Below are positions 1-13,884 of a stretch of 64,000 nucleotides of DNA, in pieces. The translations under genes were made by a program, and so were the position numbers. Below the pieces are notes generated by a model. That model did not search any database, had not been told where the DNA came from, and saw only the letters and a program-made list of their open reading frames with translations. How positions within the stretch are numbered: the stretch's first letter is position 1; every line of letters starts with the position of its first letter. The DNA comes from Lutjanus erythropterus (lineage: Eukaryota > Chordata > Actinopteri > Lutjaniformes > Lutjanidae): positions 38,168,310 to 38,232,309 of the forward strand of contig CM034603.1 in NCBI GenBank assembly GCA_020091685.1, read 5' to 3'.

Positions 1-320
1 TATGGGTTCGGAGAAAATGGTGGATAATTTCATGCATAATGTTGTAACAAGCAGCTTTTAACAGAGTCTAAATCCATAACCGCTGGCTGCCTGTTCCCTC
101 CGTCAGTATCAAGCCTCCTGTTGCTTCAGGACCCAGAAGCAACAAAAAAAAAAAAACCTCCTCTCCCACTTCTCCTGCAGACTTGAGTCAATGACCTGAG
201 AAGACTGCCGATAAAGCTGGGGAGGGGGAAGAGATAACACTAACAGCCACAGACTGTGAACAGTGACAGAGGCTATCACTGTCAGAGGCTGCACACTGAC
301 CCACGCCATCCATCACGTAC

Positions 321-363
321 AGGAGAGGAGAGGAGAGGAGAGGAGAGGAGAGGAGAGGAGAGG
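321..363. repeat. (AGGAG)n pentanucleotide microsatellite
   Basis: About 8.5 uninterrupted copies of a five-base purine unit. The strand is all purine, so triplex formation is possible, but nothing else marks it as functional. Confidence 0.95.
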
Positions 364-2246
364 ATGGAGGGGGTGATAAGACAGAGGTCAGGACATGTGA
401 GGGGGGGTCTTTAGAGAAAAGGGATCAACAACATGGAGTCTGAAGGGATCCGATGGTTGACGGTGAACGATGGGATGCTGATACAGAGACGTTTCCATGG
501 TGACAAACTAACATTTTTAAAGGATGAAACTTGACTTGACTTTTCCTTGAAGTGTCTGCAATTTCATTTACAATGTTTTTTTATATAAATGACACAAAAG
601 ACTAAAAAAGGTGATCATTTTTACCTATTTCAGCTCCAGGCGGTCATACTGACCCCACAGAAATTGATGCTGTTAAGGCCCCAACACATGATCAGCAGTA
701 AAAACACTTTGCTCTGGCTGAAACCAAGAACCCTTACTTATTATAAACAGAAACTATTTTTGGTTTTATTTTTGTACTCGTTTCCAGTCTGGTTATTTTT
801 CATGATGGTTCTTGGTGGAAATTGTTAAAATAATATGTTTATAATCTTATAAAATACATTTAACTGTTTCTCGCTCTGAGTGATTCTGGATGAATCTAAA
901 ATGTAAATCAGATCACTGATGGTTATTATCCTACAGAAAAATACTGCTGTCAATATATGAAATCATTATGTTTACTACATGTGATGGCTGCATATTAATA
1001 AATATATATATATATATATTTCTATATTAATCTCTTCTCCGACAGACTCTCTGTGTCATTTTACTGCTCAGTTTGTTCAGATTATGTTCAGGTTGTACAA
1101 CGTTTGGCAGAAAGACTTTAAACTAACACCCGTCTGTTTGTCTTCCTTCTGTTTTTGTCTCTTCACTGTTTGTTTTCGACTTCATGTTCAGATTGTTATA
1201 ATCTCCTTCACTGCACCACATGACACAACACAGAACACACACCGTCGACCTGCTGGAGACGTCTTTACAATCAGTCATAGAGGTGCTGTGATAAACTGGT
1301 ATGAATAATATATAATATGAATAAAAATATAATAAAATTCATATGGATGACGGTTTGCCGACAGGGAATACAGTACTGAGGTGGTTTACAGCAGCTGTGG
1401 CCAGGACTCTGAGTCCAGAGACGTCACAAAGACACAGCAGGTGAAAACTAAATCTATCAGTTTATTTATTTATATCACAGAATGTTATTATTCTTATTTT
1501 TAGTATTATTATTTATTTTCTGATGTTGTTGCTGTTGTTTTCTTGTTTGTTTTGTTTTTTCCACATCTTTATCCTGTAAAAAACATTCTAATATTTATGT
1601 AAAATAATTTTCAAACAATGCAAATAAAAACAAAAGAAAAGAAGAGGTGTGAAGCAGGAGAGGAGTGAGAGACAAAATGTTTTCACATCTAACTCTGAAC
1701 TGAGGATTCATTTTTATAAAACCAGAGTTGGTGACGTTGTTGTTGAACAAAGATGGTTTTGTTTTATTTCTTTTTACTGCTGAGTCTGAAAGAAGTGTTT
1801 TTCTTGGTTCAGTAAAACAGAGAAAGAAAGGAAAATGTGCGTAAGAATATTTCCTTTCTTCACATTTTGTGAGTTATTCTGTTCATTTATTAAACTAAAA
1901 CAGCTGCGACCCTCTCAGGTACAAACAGAGACAGGATGTGTCGGGGCTAGCTGGTTAGCATGCTAGCATCTCTGCAACACATCACCATACTTCACTTTGA
2001 TTTAGAGACTAGAAAACTAGAACCTGACTATTTCTTATCTGCTGTGTTTACACCTGGTTTTACTATTTGAAAGGAGCTGATTTTAGCAGGTTTTATTATG
2101 GTTTTATTATTTGAATTTGGTTTGATTTGACCCGTTTTTTTTATTTTTTTTATTTTAAACTATTTTCTTTGTTTTTACTTTAATTATTTCAAGGAAACTT
2201 GTTGCACACTCAACATATGGATTTAATTTGTTTGTACTAGTTTGTG

Positions 2247-2376
2247 TGATGAAGCAGCTTCGAGTCCAAAATGATTTTTAGAGAGAAGGAAGAAACCTCT
2301 AGAGCCAAAATCTCCAAAACTGCAACACAACTCACAGCAAAAGTTTTGATTTTGGGGTGAACTGTCCCTTTAAGCG
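2247..2376 (+). repeat. interspersed repeat E, copy 1
   Basis: Block reading through 'aaaatctccaaaactgcaac' to a tail 'gggtgaactgtcccttta'. Related blocks occur at 23240-23373 (same strand) and 42616-42735 (opposite strand), sharing the 'acaccaaaa', 'cactgcagg' and 'gattttgg' segments. Non-coding dispersed repeat; class unknown to me. Confidence 0.7.
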
Positions 2377-3344
2377 GATTACATGAATGAAATGAGTGTT
2401 TGATATTTTGTTTTCCACTGAGGGGAATTTTCCTTTGAATAAAACCTGTCTGTCTAATCATGTGAATGTTTTCCTTGTAACATGAATGAAAACATGAATG
2501 TGATCACATGATTATGATGTTGATAAAATTCCAGGTTTACACTGATTCCAGTGTGCTGTAGTCCTGAAAATATACCCATAATGCAACATAACATTGAGGA
2601 AACAGAGACAGAAACTGTGATGTTGCAGCCCAGCAGACACAGAAAAACAGGACGTTCTGTCTCAGTGAAGGAGAGGAACACAGAGATGTCCCTCCTTCCT
2701 GTTTCACCCCTTCAGTGATCAATCAGCTCCTCCTGATCGGACAGTTCAGCTGGACCTCGTTCCTCCTGTCCTCATCAGTCCAGGATCGGTTTGTCCTTCA
2801 GTGAGTCCACATTAAGGTCCACCGAGGGACTCGTTGGGAACAGATCCAGAGTTCGTGCTCTGAATGTGTTTGAGAGGAGTACGGCCTCGCCTTGACTTTG
2901 AAACGTGTTGTTTGATGAATGCCACTGGGGACGCCGCCCCGCCCCCCGTCACAGAGACACTGCAGTCCCCGCTGAATTCAACTCTGCTTCAGGGTCAAAG
3001 TCAAGCAGCCCACATCTGAACCTGGACCTGATAATCTGGTCTGTGTGACGTTAGATGACCTCCACCACAGACTTCATGTTTCCGTGGACACTGTCCAAAA
3101 ACGCAGCTCCGTCCGTCACTCAATCATCATCCAACAACACCGTGCGTTGGCCAATCAAATCCGTGCAAGAGCACAACCCTGGTTAATTATTTTTGCCGTT
3201 TAACTTCTGATCGTCTGGCTGACGATAAAATAATAAATAATTTCATTACATGGTTTCATTATCAATCAGTACTTGATTCTGATTGGTCAGCTGGTCTGTT
3301 GGCCGCTGCTGGACTAAAAAAAACTAAACCTGACCTTCAATCAG

Positions 3345-3402
3345 CATGAGGGTGAGGAGATAACGACTGAATTTTCATTTTTGGATAAACTGTCCCTTTA
3401 AG
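3345..3402 (+). repeat. short 'ctgtccctttaa' repeat tail
   Basis: Reads 'gggtgaggagataacgactg' then a tail with 'ctgtccctttaa'. This resembles the very common fish repeat fragment with a sequence like 'tgaactatccctttaa'. Only the end is preserved. Confidence 0.5.
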
Positions 3403-3658
3403 ACATTGAAGACTTTTTAAAGAATGTTTATTTTCATAAGGGTCTTTATAATAATTTAAGTTAATTTTTAATAATAAACTAACATTTGACATCATATATG
3501 CATTTTTACTATTTCAAGTTTCAGTTTTCAGTCCCTTTAGTGAGTGCTCACAGAATTTTAACAAAAACGTCAGATAAAACCTTATAATTCCAAGTGATAT
3601 TTACAAATGAAATATGAATAAATGCAGATTCAGAAAATGAAATGTGAGTGTGACTCAC

Positions 3659-3803
3659 AGTTGGTGAGGTCGGGCGGGGCGAAGCTGTCGTTCATGAAGA
3701 CACTGTTGGGTTTAGCCACTTTCAAGTAAACCACATCAGGAGTGTTTTTCAAGGCAGTGACGGCGTGTTCGTGGCTCACCTCCTCCAGACCAGCACTGTT
3801 CAC
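3659..3803 (-). CDS. dlg1: dlg1 exon: second half of PDZ2
   Basis: 145-nt exon with acceptor CAG at its high end and donor GTGAGT at its low end; phase in 0, phase out 1. Translation begins [20 protein letters not shown] and ends near SFAPPDLTN. It completes PDZ2: the helix aB region [12 protein letters not shown] carries the first-position histidine that defines class I PDZ domains (S/T-X-hydrophobic carboxyl-terminal ligands), followed by the last strand VVYLKVAKP. It then starts the PDZ2-PDZ3 linker (the YAPPDI-like segment of DLG1/DLG4). The short frame extension past the donor is intronic. This is the last dlg1 exon visible before the window edge. Confidence 0.96.
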
Positions 3804-5660
<1,857 letters not shown>

Positions 5661-5830
5661 CTTTGGGTCCCTTCACCAGTTTGATCTCCATCACTTTCTC
5701 AGAGACGGGTTTCCTCCTGCGGACATAGAGCCGCACCAGCGAGCCGGCCTCCTTCAGAGCCTCCACGGCTCGGCTGTGGGTCACATCCCGAACGTCCACC
5801 TCGTTAACTCTCAGGATGACGTCATTGACC
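5661..5830 (-). CDS. dlg1: dlg1 exon: end of PDZ1, PDZ1-PDZ2 linker, start of PDZ2
   Basis: 170-nt exon with acceptor TTTCAG and a donor GTACCA that is weaker than consensus; phase in 2, phase out 1. It reads [20 protein letters not shown], then [16 protein letters not shown], the linker [10 protein letters not shown] and the first PDZ2 strand [11 protein letters not shown]. The aB histidine in THSR marks PDZ1 as class I. The residues VRDVTHS and RRKPVSEK are the best evidence for DLG1 rather than DLG2, DLG3 or DLG4. The short rigid linker holds PDZ1 and PDZ2 as a tandem in this family (known biology). Confidence 0.97.
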
Positions 5831-6728
<898 letters not shown>

Positions 6729-6929
6729 TCATATCTGTTCAGAAAACTTAACTTTCTTTCAGTACAGGACATAAATATTCATCAGATGTGTGTTTATGTA
6801 TAAATGTTTGGTTTTGCCTTCTGTAACATCATCCTTTTGTTTATTTTTTTATATGTGTAGTGTAATGAAATAAACTTTTGAAACAATTAACTGTTTAAGT
6901 AATTTTTCATGCAAAAATATCAGAAAATG

Positions 6930-7165
6930 CCGTTTTCAGCCTCTCCAATGTGGACATTTCCTGCTTTTCTTCATTATATATCATATTAAACTGAAAAACA
7001 AGACATTTACAGACATCCTATCAGACATTTTCAGTATTTTCTGACATTTTATAGATGTTACCGCCTTGGATTAAACATGACAATTAATTCTGGTCTTTGT
7101 TGTTATTTGATAAAAGCTAATAAATAAGTCAGTTTGTACAGGCGCAGGTAGATTTCTGCTGAACC
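6930..7165 (+). repeat. unclassified interspersed repeat, copy 1
   Basis: Shares ordered segments with 59270-59545: 'tgcttttcttca', 'atcatattaaactga', 'gtctttgttg', 'tatttgat' and 'gtagatttctg', same strand. Spacing between segments is alike in both copies. No coding potential; class not known to me. Confidence 0.7.
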
Positions 7166-7352
7166 CTGTCTACTGAGAATCTGGAGCAGCAGGATGATGA
7201 TGTATGTGGGACTGAATAAAAATTAAAAACTTTATTTTCAAGTAAACATAAATCAAATGTTTTTTTTTTCTTTTTTTAGCAGACGGTGATATAATTCTAC
7301 TCCAAAGATTAAACCGATATCAAAAACATAAGAAACCTCTGAGTTAAAGTCT

Positions 7353-7387
<35 letters not shown>

Positions 7388-7388
7388 G
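7353..7388. repeat. (ACAG)n tetranucleotide microsatellite
   Basis: Nine perfect copies of a four-base unit. Confidence 0.95.
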
Positions 7389-7584
7389 TAGTTTGTGAGA
7401 GACTCAGCTGGCAGAGACGTTTTTTTATTCACGCTACACTGATAATAATTTGCACTTGAAGAAGCACAGCTGAATTAGGACACAAAAAAAAGACATAACA
7501 GAAGAAAATAAAAAGATTTCACCACAGGCAGAGTCAGAGATTAAAACACAGCTGCATTAAAAAGGAAGAGTTGTATGAGCGGAT

Positions 7585-7615
<31 letters not shown>

Positions 7616-7634
7616 ACACAGACACACACACACA
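7585..7634. repeat. (CA)n microsatellite
   Basis: Dinucleotide repeat interrupted by two G bases, about 50 bp. Confidence 0.95.
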
Positions 7635-7911
7635 AGTTGATTCATTATGTCCTCATTTCCACAGATTTCTGACAGATTTGGAAACTTTTAATAAATTGAA
7701 TTAAAGCGCTTGTAGATTTGCGGAGACACCAGTTGGTCCTCCAGAGTTTAAAAGTACTGAAATAAAAGTAAAAGTACATAAAAGCGGTGAGTCAAAGTCA
7801 AATTAACAGTGTGTGCTGCCAGCAGCGTGGGCAGGACGCAGCCCCTCTGAGTTATAGACTGCAGCTCGTTTATGTGAGAGTCTTTCAGGGTGAAATAAAC
7901 GGTCGTCTTAC

Positions 7912-7962
7912 CCTCTCCAGCGTGATCTCCTCGTACTCATAGTCAGCCTCCGTCCCGTTCAC
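7912..7962 (-). CDS. dlg1: dlg1 51-nt exon before PDZ1
   Basis: Small exon with acceptor TGCAG and donor GTAAGA; phase 0 in and out. It encodes VNGTEADYEYEEITLER, the segment directly before and into the first strand of PDZ1. Human DLG1 reads VNGTDADYEYEEITLER at this point (recalled), one difference. The EYEEITLER part is the start of the PDZ1 fold, so skipping this exon would keep the frame but should damage PDZ1. Isoforms of DLG2 are known to start at or just upstream of the matching exon, which makes the internal candidate first exons in this window easier to believe. Confidence 0.97.
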
Positions 7963-8899
7963 CTGCACACACAAGATTTATCAGCTAATTACCTGTCAGG
8001 TCACTTTTATAAATCATATTCTGAGCTGACAACAGAGAAAATAAACAGCATAAAGAACACAGTTTGTAACGTGCAGCGGGTCAGCGGGTCCCGTCAGGTA
8101 AACCACAGAAAAGTTACACAACAGGTAAGAAATATAAACCATATGTGTCAATCTCAAGATGTTTTCATCTGTGCACACAAAATGTTTCTCAAATTTTTGT
8201 TCATGAACTTATAAAATTTGGAATATGCTGCCCTACAATGGAAAAGGGCAGGAACTTCTCAGAGAGCAGAACTGAGAAAAATAAAGTTTTCTTGTTGTTG
8301 CAGACAGATAATTGTATATGTGTCTGTTTTATATCTTTATATCAGGTTATTGTTCCTACATATTAATCCTGACCTCTGATTTGACCTTTGACCTTATTTG
8401 GAAGTTCCTGTATTCTGCCTTTGCAGAGCGAACCAAAAAATATTGGGTCATACCAAAGCAAAAGGCAGAAACTTCCATTTGATCTGATGACTTTAGCTTT
8501 AAAAAGCAGAATAATGACAAATATGATCAAATCCTCAGTCTGATAATGATGTCAAATGAAATGACACCTTTTACTGTTATTATTTACATTATTGTTATTA
8601 ATTTTAATGCATTTTCACACCTGGGATCAGAGTCTGAGGTGAGTCAGAGTTCTGACTCTGTGTCTTATTTGAATATTTTTCTATACTGTTGTTATATATA
8701 TTAGTATAATGCACATCGTTTCTTGCAGATATTTGATGTTAGAATACAGAAACTGAAGTTACTCTGGTTTGTTCTGGTTTCTCTCGTTGTTGTTTTTTTT
8801 TTACAGTTTCTGTAATTTTCTCCAAACTACAACGGATCTGAGAGAAGATACACGTCCGTGTGCTCCACATGTTTGGACCCATTTTTCAACCTTTGACCT

Positions 8900-9010
8900 G
8901 CTGACCAACTTTTCAATAATTTTCATTATTGATTAATCTGTCGATCATTTTCTCCATTAATTGATTAGTTATTTGGTTCATAAAATGTCAGAAAACATTC
9001 TCATCCCTCA
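8900..9010 (-). mobile_element. family A TIR element, truncated
   Basis: Carries the 'cattattgattaatctgtcg' end and 'aaaatgtcagaaaa' segment of family A (described at 13225) in reverse orientation. The other half is missing. Confidence 0.7.
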
Positions 9011-10817
9011 TGTGGACTGAATGTAAATTGTGTTCATCTCTTAGAGAAAATTTAAAAAATGAGAAAAGTGGTGAAAGTTCTCCTAAATCACTTGTACAAG
9101 TGAATAAGAATGAATCTGTCTGTATGAGTGGTTCCTACATGAGGCCCTTTGTTCTGGATTATTGTAATGAGCTCTCATATCTGACAGTTTAAATACGAAC
9201 ACAAGAAAAAAGCATTTTGTTACTGAAAACTAAATGTAATACCTTCCATTCCCTTCTTTCTTTTTTTCTAGGGACCCACTGTTCAAAAAAAAAAAAACAT
9301 TGTGTACTTTCTGCATCACCCAATATTATTTTGACACTTATATGCATATTAAAACTTAAGAAAAGAGAAATAAATTAATTAAGGCTGATCTCACTACCTT
9401 TATGGACCACTACTTATTTGGAAAACAACACAGACTACTGCAGATATAAATCTAAATAGTTTTGGGTCCCGACCCAGTCTTTGGAGATGACTGCACTAAA
9501 CTAAAACCCTGGTTGTACAGGAGTAGAAAAGGAACATAACATCCATATTTTCAGCTAATAAGAGACAGTGAGAGGCAGATAAACGGACGCAGTACAAAGT
9601 GAACGTTGTGAGAGTGAAGTTGAAGACAGTCTTCATGAACTGATGTGACTCTGAGTTTTAACGTGGTGAAAGCAGAGCCAGCCGGAGTAATAAGCTGCTT
9701 TTTCAAACCTCCTTTTCTTATTTTCTTAACATCTCGCTCTTCTGCAAATTAAGCTGGCAGAGATAAAGCGGGATCTCGCTGACAGCGGCCAACATCTCGA
9801 GCATCACCCAGCCAATCAGAGGCCAGGCAGCTGTTTAGTCTCTGTCGCCAATTTCATTTAGACGGGTTTGACGCCAGGAAAGAGTCCCACAAGGACGGTC
9901 AGAGACCAGGAAACACGACTCTACGGGAACCGTCTACCTACAGAGACAGACACAGTGTGATGGACAGCAAAGTCCTCTGTCGACTGTCTCTGCTCTCATT
10001 TCAACTCCACCATTTATTCAACCCTCTTTGTGCTATAAAACAAAATATCCAGAATCTGACATACATGCATCATCACAAATTTTTGATTTAATCAATAATG
10101 CAATGATGGCTAAAGTCAGAAAAAGGTCACTTTTATTTGTTACCATTGGTTACCATTTCCCCGCCATGATGAGATGTTTGCAGCGGTGCAGATTACTTCA
10201 GAGAAATAAAAACTCTCACATATTTCTTCAAATGCCATAACAAACATCCCCCCTAAGGCCAAACATCTAATATGAACAGAAAAACGGAAAAGAAATTCAA
10301 AGAAATTGAATAATGTGTTTAATCAGCCACCTATCATTACTGGCCGATGTTTGGTCTCTATAAAAGCCAATCAGAAGTGTCGGACAGCGTGTCAGCTGCG
10401 CTCCGTTTCTATCACGCTTCACTGTTAGTTTTGTGGTGATTTAGAGACTCGATTTGTAAAGTTTACAGCCTGTCAGGATTTTTTTTAAATAAGTGCTGCA
10501 GCCAATATAAAAATATATTTATAATTCCTGAGTGAAATGTTCTCCCTGTGCATTTTTGTAGCTTCTGTCTGTTTTATGCTGTAACTGTGATGCAGACTGA
10601 CTGACAAAGGAAAAATAATGACTCGACTGGAAGACTCTCAGTCGACTGAGGCGTCTCTGACTGATGATTCAAATCTTTGACTACCAGTGGGCAGCGTTCA
10701 TCACAGCGATCTCTCCTTCATGCCTACACAGGAAGATTTTGAAAGTGTTATTAAAAAGAAAAAAAACACAGCAAACTCTGATATTCTTGTCTGATCATTT
10801 TTAAGTTATTTTATACT

Positions 10818-11136
10818 TAAAGCTACTGCAAGGAGTTTATAACTGGTTATAAAAATGATATCCGATGCCTCTATATGACCTACAGAAGAAGACTGTCTGT
10901 TTCTATGTAGTTATTGTTAATATCTGCCACCAGCTCAGATGAAACCAGCGTGTGTTCACATGTTCTCACACAGAGTTGCAGTGAGTAGTACGTCAGCCAC
11001 GTAAAAAGAAGCAGGAGGAGATTTTTATTTAGATAATTTAATTTCTGACGTCAGATTTTGTGGAAACACTACCGCTTTTGTCCACAGGGGGTGCAAAAAT
11101 CAACAAAATATCCTTAAGTTCCTTGAAGGAGCTTTA
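10818..11136 (+). mobile_element. family F TIR element, full length
   Basis: Begins 'taaagctactgcaaggag' and ends with 'ccttgaaggagcttta', an inverted match, so terminal inverted repeats of about 16 bp bound a 319-bp non-coding element. The internal phrase 'gatgcctctatatgacctac' is found inverted in the second copy at 25912-26183, as is the segment around the block 'ccccctgtgga'. A MITE-like non-autonomous DNA transposon. Confidence 0.8.
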
Positions 11137-11298
11137 TTAAGAATAATAAAAATAAATGTAATAATTCTACATGATAAACAGAAAGCTTCAAATAGACCCT
11201 GTATTCTGTATCAGCTGATCAGTGATCAGCAGAGCACCTTTAACAGACATGATCAATACCAGGTGATACATCAGCGTACAGAGAACATGTGAACTTAC

Positions 11299-11352
11299 AT
11301 ATGGAGGCGTGTCCAGGCTGTCTGTGTTGACCACCACAGGGGGAGGATTGGC
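11299..11352 (-). CDS. dlg1: dlg1 exon: 18-residue proline-rich insert (I1A type)
   Basis: 54-nt exon with acceptor CTCAG and donor GTAAGT; phase 0 in and out. It encodes ANPPPVVVNTDSLDTPPY; human DLG1 has ANPPPVLVNTDSLETPTY here (recalled). Its length equals the 18-residue I1A alternative insert of SAP97, a Pro-rich piece between L27 and PDZ1 that in mammals is reported to bind SH3 domains and affect multimerisation. DLG2 and DLG4 have a related but shorter NTDTL segment. It should be a cassette, since flanking phases match. Confidence 0.95.
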
Positions 11353-12013
11353 CTGAGGAGAGAAGACACATCACAGTGTGAGAGGAAACATCTCCAAAAA
11401 AAAAAAAAAAAAAACGCACCAACATCCAAACAGAAAACATGTGAAACCTCCTACTGAGCTCCACCCCTGCAAAACACGGCGAGCCGTCCGCCGTGCAGCA
11501 GATGAAACACTGACGGCACTGACACGGACGCCTGACGATACTACAGACGAGCCGAGGATCAAACAGGCGGCGCAGATTAGTGAGGACAGAGCTGTACGTA
11601 CATGGTGGCATTTCACACTGCAGAAGATGCAATGCTGAAGCATGAAGCCTGAATCAATCAGCTCAAGTCCTGAAGGATGGAGGTTCTGTTCCTTCACTTC
11701 TTCTTCTTCTTCTTGTAGCTCTAAACTCTGTGTGTCTGCCTCATGGCTCCGCTCGCTCAGTTTCTGCCCGGGAGGAGCCAGATGGGCTCTTAAAAGTCAT
11801 GTGGGGGAAGTGTGGCATTTCTCCCACTGTTTCTATCTCTAATCTGCTCACTTCATCAGAGCCACAGCTGGACGGCGCACACGGGACTGAACTCTTTACA
11901 ATGACTGCAACCCAAAACACGAGCAGACGAACAAATGAGGAGGCAAATCTAAAGATGGATGGAGCAGAGGAGGAGGACAGGTGGAGGAAAATAAAAACAA
12001 CAAAAAAAGAAAC
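11353..12013. other. intron, 661 bp
   Basis: Holds a poly-A run at about 11396-11414 on the plus strand (poly-T on the transcript strand, about 45 nt upstream of the acceptor at 11353). Otherwise unique sequence, nothing recognised. Confidence 0.5.
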
Positions 12014-12109
12014 CTGTGACGTCGGAGGGATGATGGTGGTCTCGGCTGCGATTGGCGAGACTGGGATCACAGGGATTATGGGAGAGGAGGGCGGGGTGGC
12101 CTCGGCCTG
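12014..12109 (-). CDS. dlg1: dlg1 exon: 31/32-residue proline-rich insert (I1B type)
   Basis: Exon with a good pyrimidine tract, a tandem acceptor and donor GTTTCT; phase 0 in and out. It reads AEATPPSSPIIPVIPVSPI then AAETTIIPPTSQ, with a leading Gln if the upstream AG is used. Human DLG1 has the 33-residue I1B insert with the same PxVPVIPVxPxxAE frame at this place. Pro-rich motifs such as PPSSP could serve as SH3 or WW ligands. The acceptor is CAGCAG (NAGNAG), so splicing can start at 12109 (96 nt) or 12106 (93 nt), adding or dropping one Gln. The donor has G, T, T at its first three positions, weaker than average, which suits a regulated cassette. Confidence 0.93.
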
Positions 12110-12467
12110 CTGAACAATGGCATGGTGAGGGGTCAAAGGTCAGACAAACACAGTGCAGCACAGATGAACAGCAGCAGCAGCAGGAGGAGAGGATGGAGGA
12201 GGAGGAGGAGGATGTGTGCATGGTGACTGACAGGTGTTGTGATCAGACCCCCGGTCCCGTTTGTCTTCATCATGCTCAGGTGCCAGCAGGGAGGAGTTTG
12301 ACACACAGGACAGGACGGCAGCGTGTCAGAGAGGTCGGCCAATCGCAGGAAGACGCCGCGTGATTGACAGATTACCTGACACTTCTGCTTTTTGGACAAT
12401 CCTGATGTGACAAACTCTGCTGCCCATCTGCTGCTCTGAGGAGATTAAAGCCATACTATGTGACCTG

Positions 12468-12470
<3 letters not shown>

Positions 12471-12521
<51 letters not shown>
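12471..12521. repeat. (GT)n microsatellite
   Basis: Uninterrupted dinucleotide repeat of about 51 bp. Confidence 0.97.
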
Positions 12522-12522
<1 letters not shown>

Positions 12523-13224
12523 AATCCCCGGCCCCTCGGTACAGTCTCAGTGGGGGGTGGATGTCCTTTTTGTGATTATTGAAAAGCAGCAGATATTTCA
12601 ATCAGCAGAGTATTAACCCTGACCTCCATCAGGAGGTCAAAGGTCAACATGTTACAGTGACACATTGTGGACTCCTGTTTGAACTATTCTACTGTCAGAT
12701 ACGTCATTTTATATCACGTCATTATACACTGTGATAAAGAGGTTTTTTCTTTATTTTAAACACATCTGTAGATGTTTGGTTTTGGTAGATTTAAAGGTTA
12801 CTTCTGATATTTTTAAAACTGGACCCTATTTTTGACATCTTTTTTGCTTCACACTGAATAAAACTAAAATTGCACTCAAATATCTAACAGGATAATCTGA
12901 TGAAGTCAAAGGTCAACCTGACTCTCACTCTTCTTAACCGAACACAAGAGGACACAAGTGATCACCAGCTGCTTCGGTTTGACATCTTGTTTCAGCTCAG
13001 GACGACGTACGTGGAGGTCATGTTAATGTTGGTAAATGTCAGCAGCTGTGGTGACACTGCAGCAAGTGCTTCACCATCTGTCACCTGGTGGGGATCTGAA
13101 CTCTACTGAGTGACCTCTGATAGTTCTGTCTCAACTTTCTCTATCCTTTGCTTTTTTTTATTTTTAAATATTGTTCATTTATTTTTTCAGGTCATTAATT
13201 CAAAAATTCAAGAGGGAAAAATCA

Positions 13225-13492
13225 AGAGCTGCAACAGTTAATTGATTATTAAATTAATCACCAACTATTTTGATAGTCTATTAAACGATTTAAGTATTTT
13301 TTTTTAAGTCTTTACTCCCCTCTGACAGTTTTGGATGGTGTGTAAAACAAGATATTTGAGTCATCTTGAGCTTCGGGAAACACCGACATTTTTCACCACT
13401 TTCTGAAATTTTAAAACAACTTTTAATCGATTAATACAGAAAATAACTGACCAATTAGTCGACTGTGAAAATACTGGTTAGTCGCAGTCCTA
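13225..13492 (+). mobile_element. family A TIR element (type description)
   Basis: Begins 'agagctgcaac' and ends 'gtcgcagtccta', so the ends are inverted. The family layout, seen across copies, is: an AT-rich end with 'gattaat' words, 'caactattttgata', a 'tttgagt' segment, 'tctgatttcagcttctta', 'ctggtttctttcctcc', 'ctgacagtaaactgaatatc', a 'gacaaaac' segment, 'tttctgacattttatgg', 'aaacaactaatcgatt', and 'gaaaataatcgttagttgca'. About 270-330 bp, no coding capacity. This copy has lost part of the middle. A MITE-like family spread on both strands through the window; the superfamily cannot be set because clear target duplications were not resolved. Confidence 0.8.
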
Positions 13493-13819
13493 GAAAAGCC
13501 AGACTCACAACCTGCAGACATCATGCAAACTGCATCACATCCTTATTTCTATTTTTGTAAAAAGTTTAACCATTTTGCAAACACAAAAGTTACTTTTTCT
13601 AAATGATGTAACCGAACTGTGTTCTGCTTTTCCTGAACTTTCCCAGGCCTCAGATCATGATTATTGTTATTGTTTGTTTGTTTGGTTTTAGGATGCCAAC
13701 TTCTATGGATAAAAACAAACCATTGGCTAATTCTGGCATATTAAATTAATTTAATATGCACTGTCCCTGAGAAAAAGATAAATAAATGAACCTCTGTATA
13801 TCTAAGGACAGACTGTACC

Positions 13820-13821
<2 letters not shown>

Positions 13822-13881
<60 letters not shown>
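13822..13881. repeat. (CA)n microsatellite
   Basis: About 60 bp, uninterrupted. Confidence 0.97.

Positions 13882-13884
<3 letters not shown>

Larger units (their letters stand above)
1..3658. other. intron after PDZ2 exon (partial)
   Basis: No coding exon was recognised on either strand. It holds an (AGGAG)n tract at 321-363, an (AT)n tract at 1002-1019, and two short teleost-type repeat tails ending in a 'ctgtccctttaa' motif (near 2360 and 3385). The rest is AT-rich with homopolymer runs. The next dlg1 exon (toward PDZ3) was looked for by its expected residues and not found, so this intron exceeds 3.6 kb. Confidence 0.6.
7963..11298. other. intron, 3.3 kb
   Basis: Contains a truncated family A element (8900-9010), a unique GC-mixed block at 9690-9900, and a complete family F TIR element at 10818-11136. 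A TATAAAAG next to CCAATCAG occurs near 10357 on the plus strand with no exon to go with it. No exon recognised. Confidence 0.6.

Noticed and set aside
10350-10400. TATAAAAG with CCAATCAG as a plus-strand promoter
   Set aside because: No start codon with an open frame or donor follows; likely chance in AT-rich DNA.
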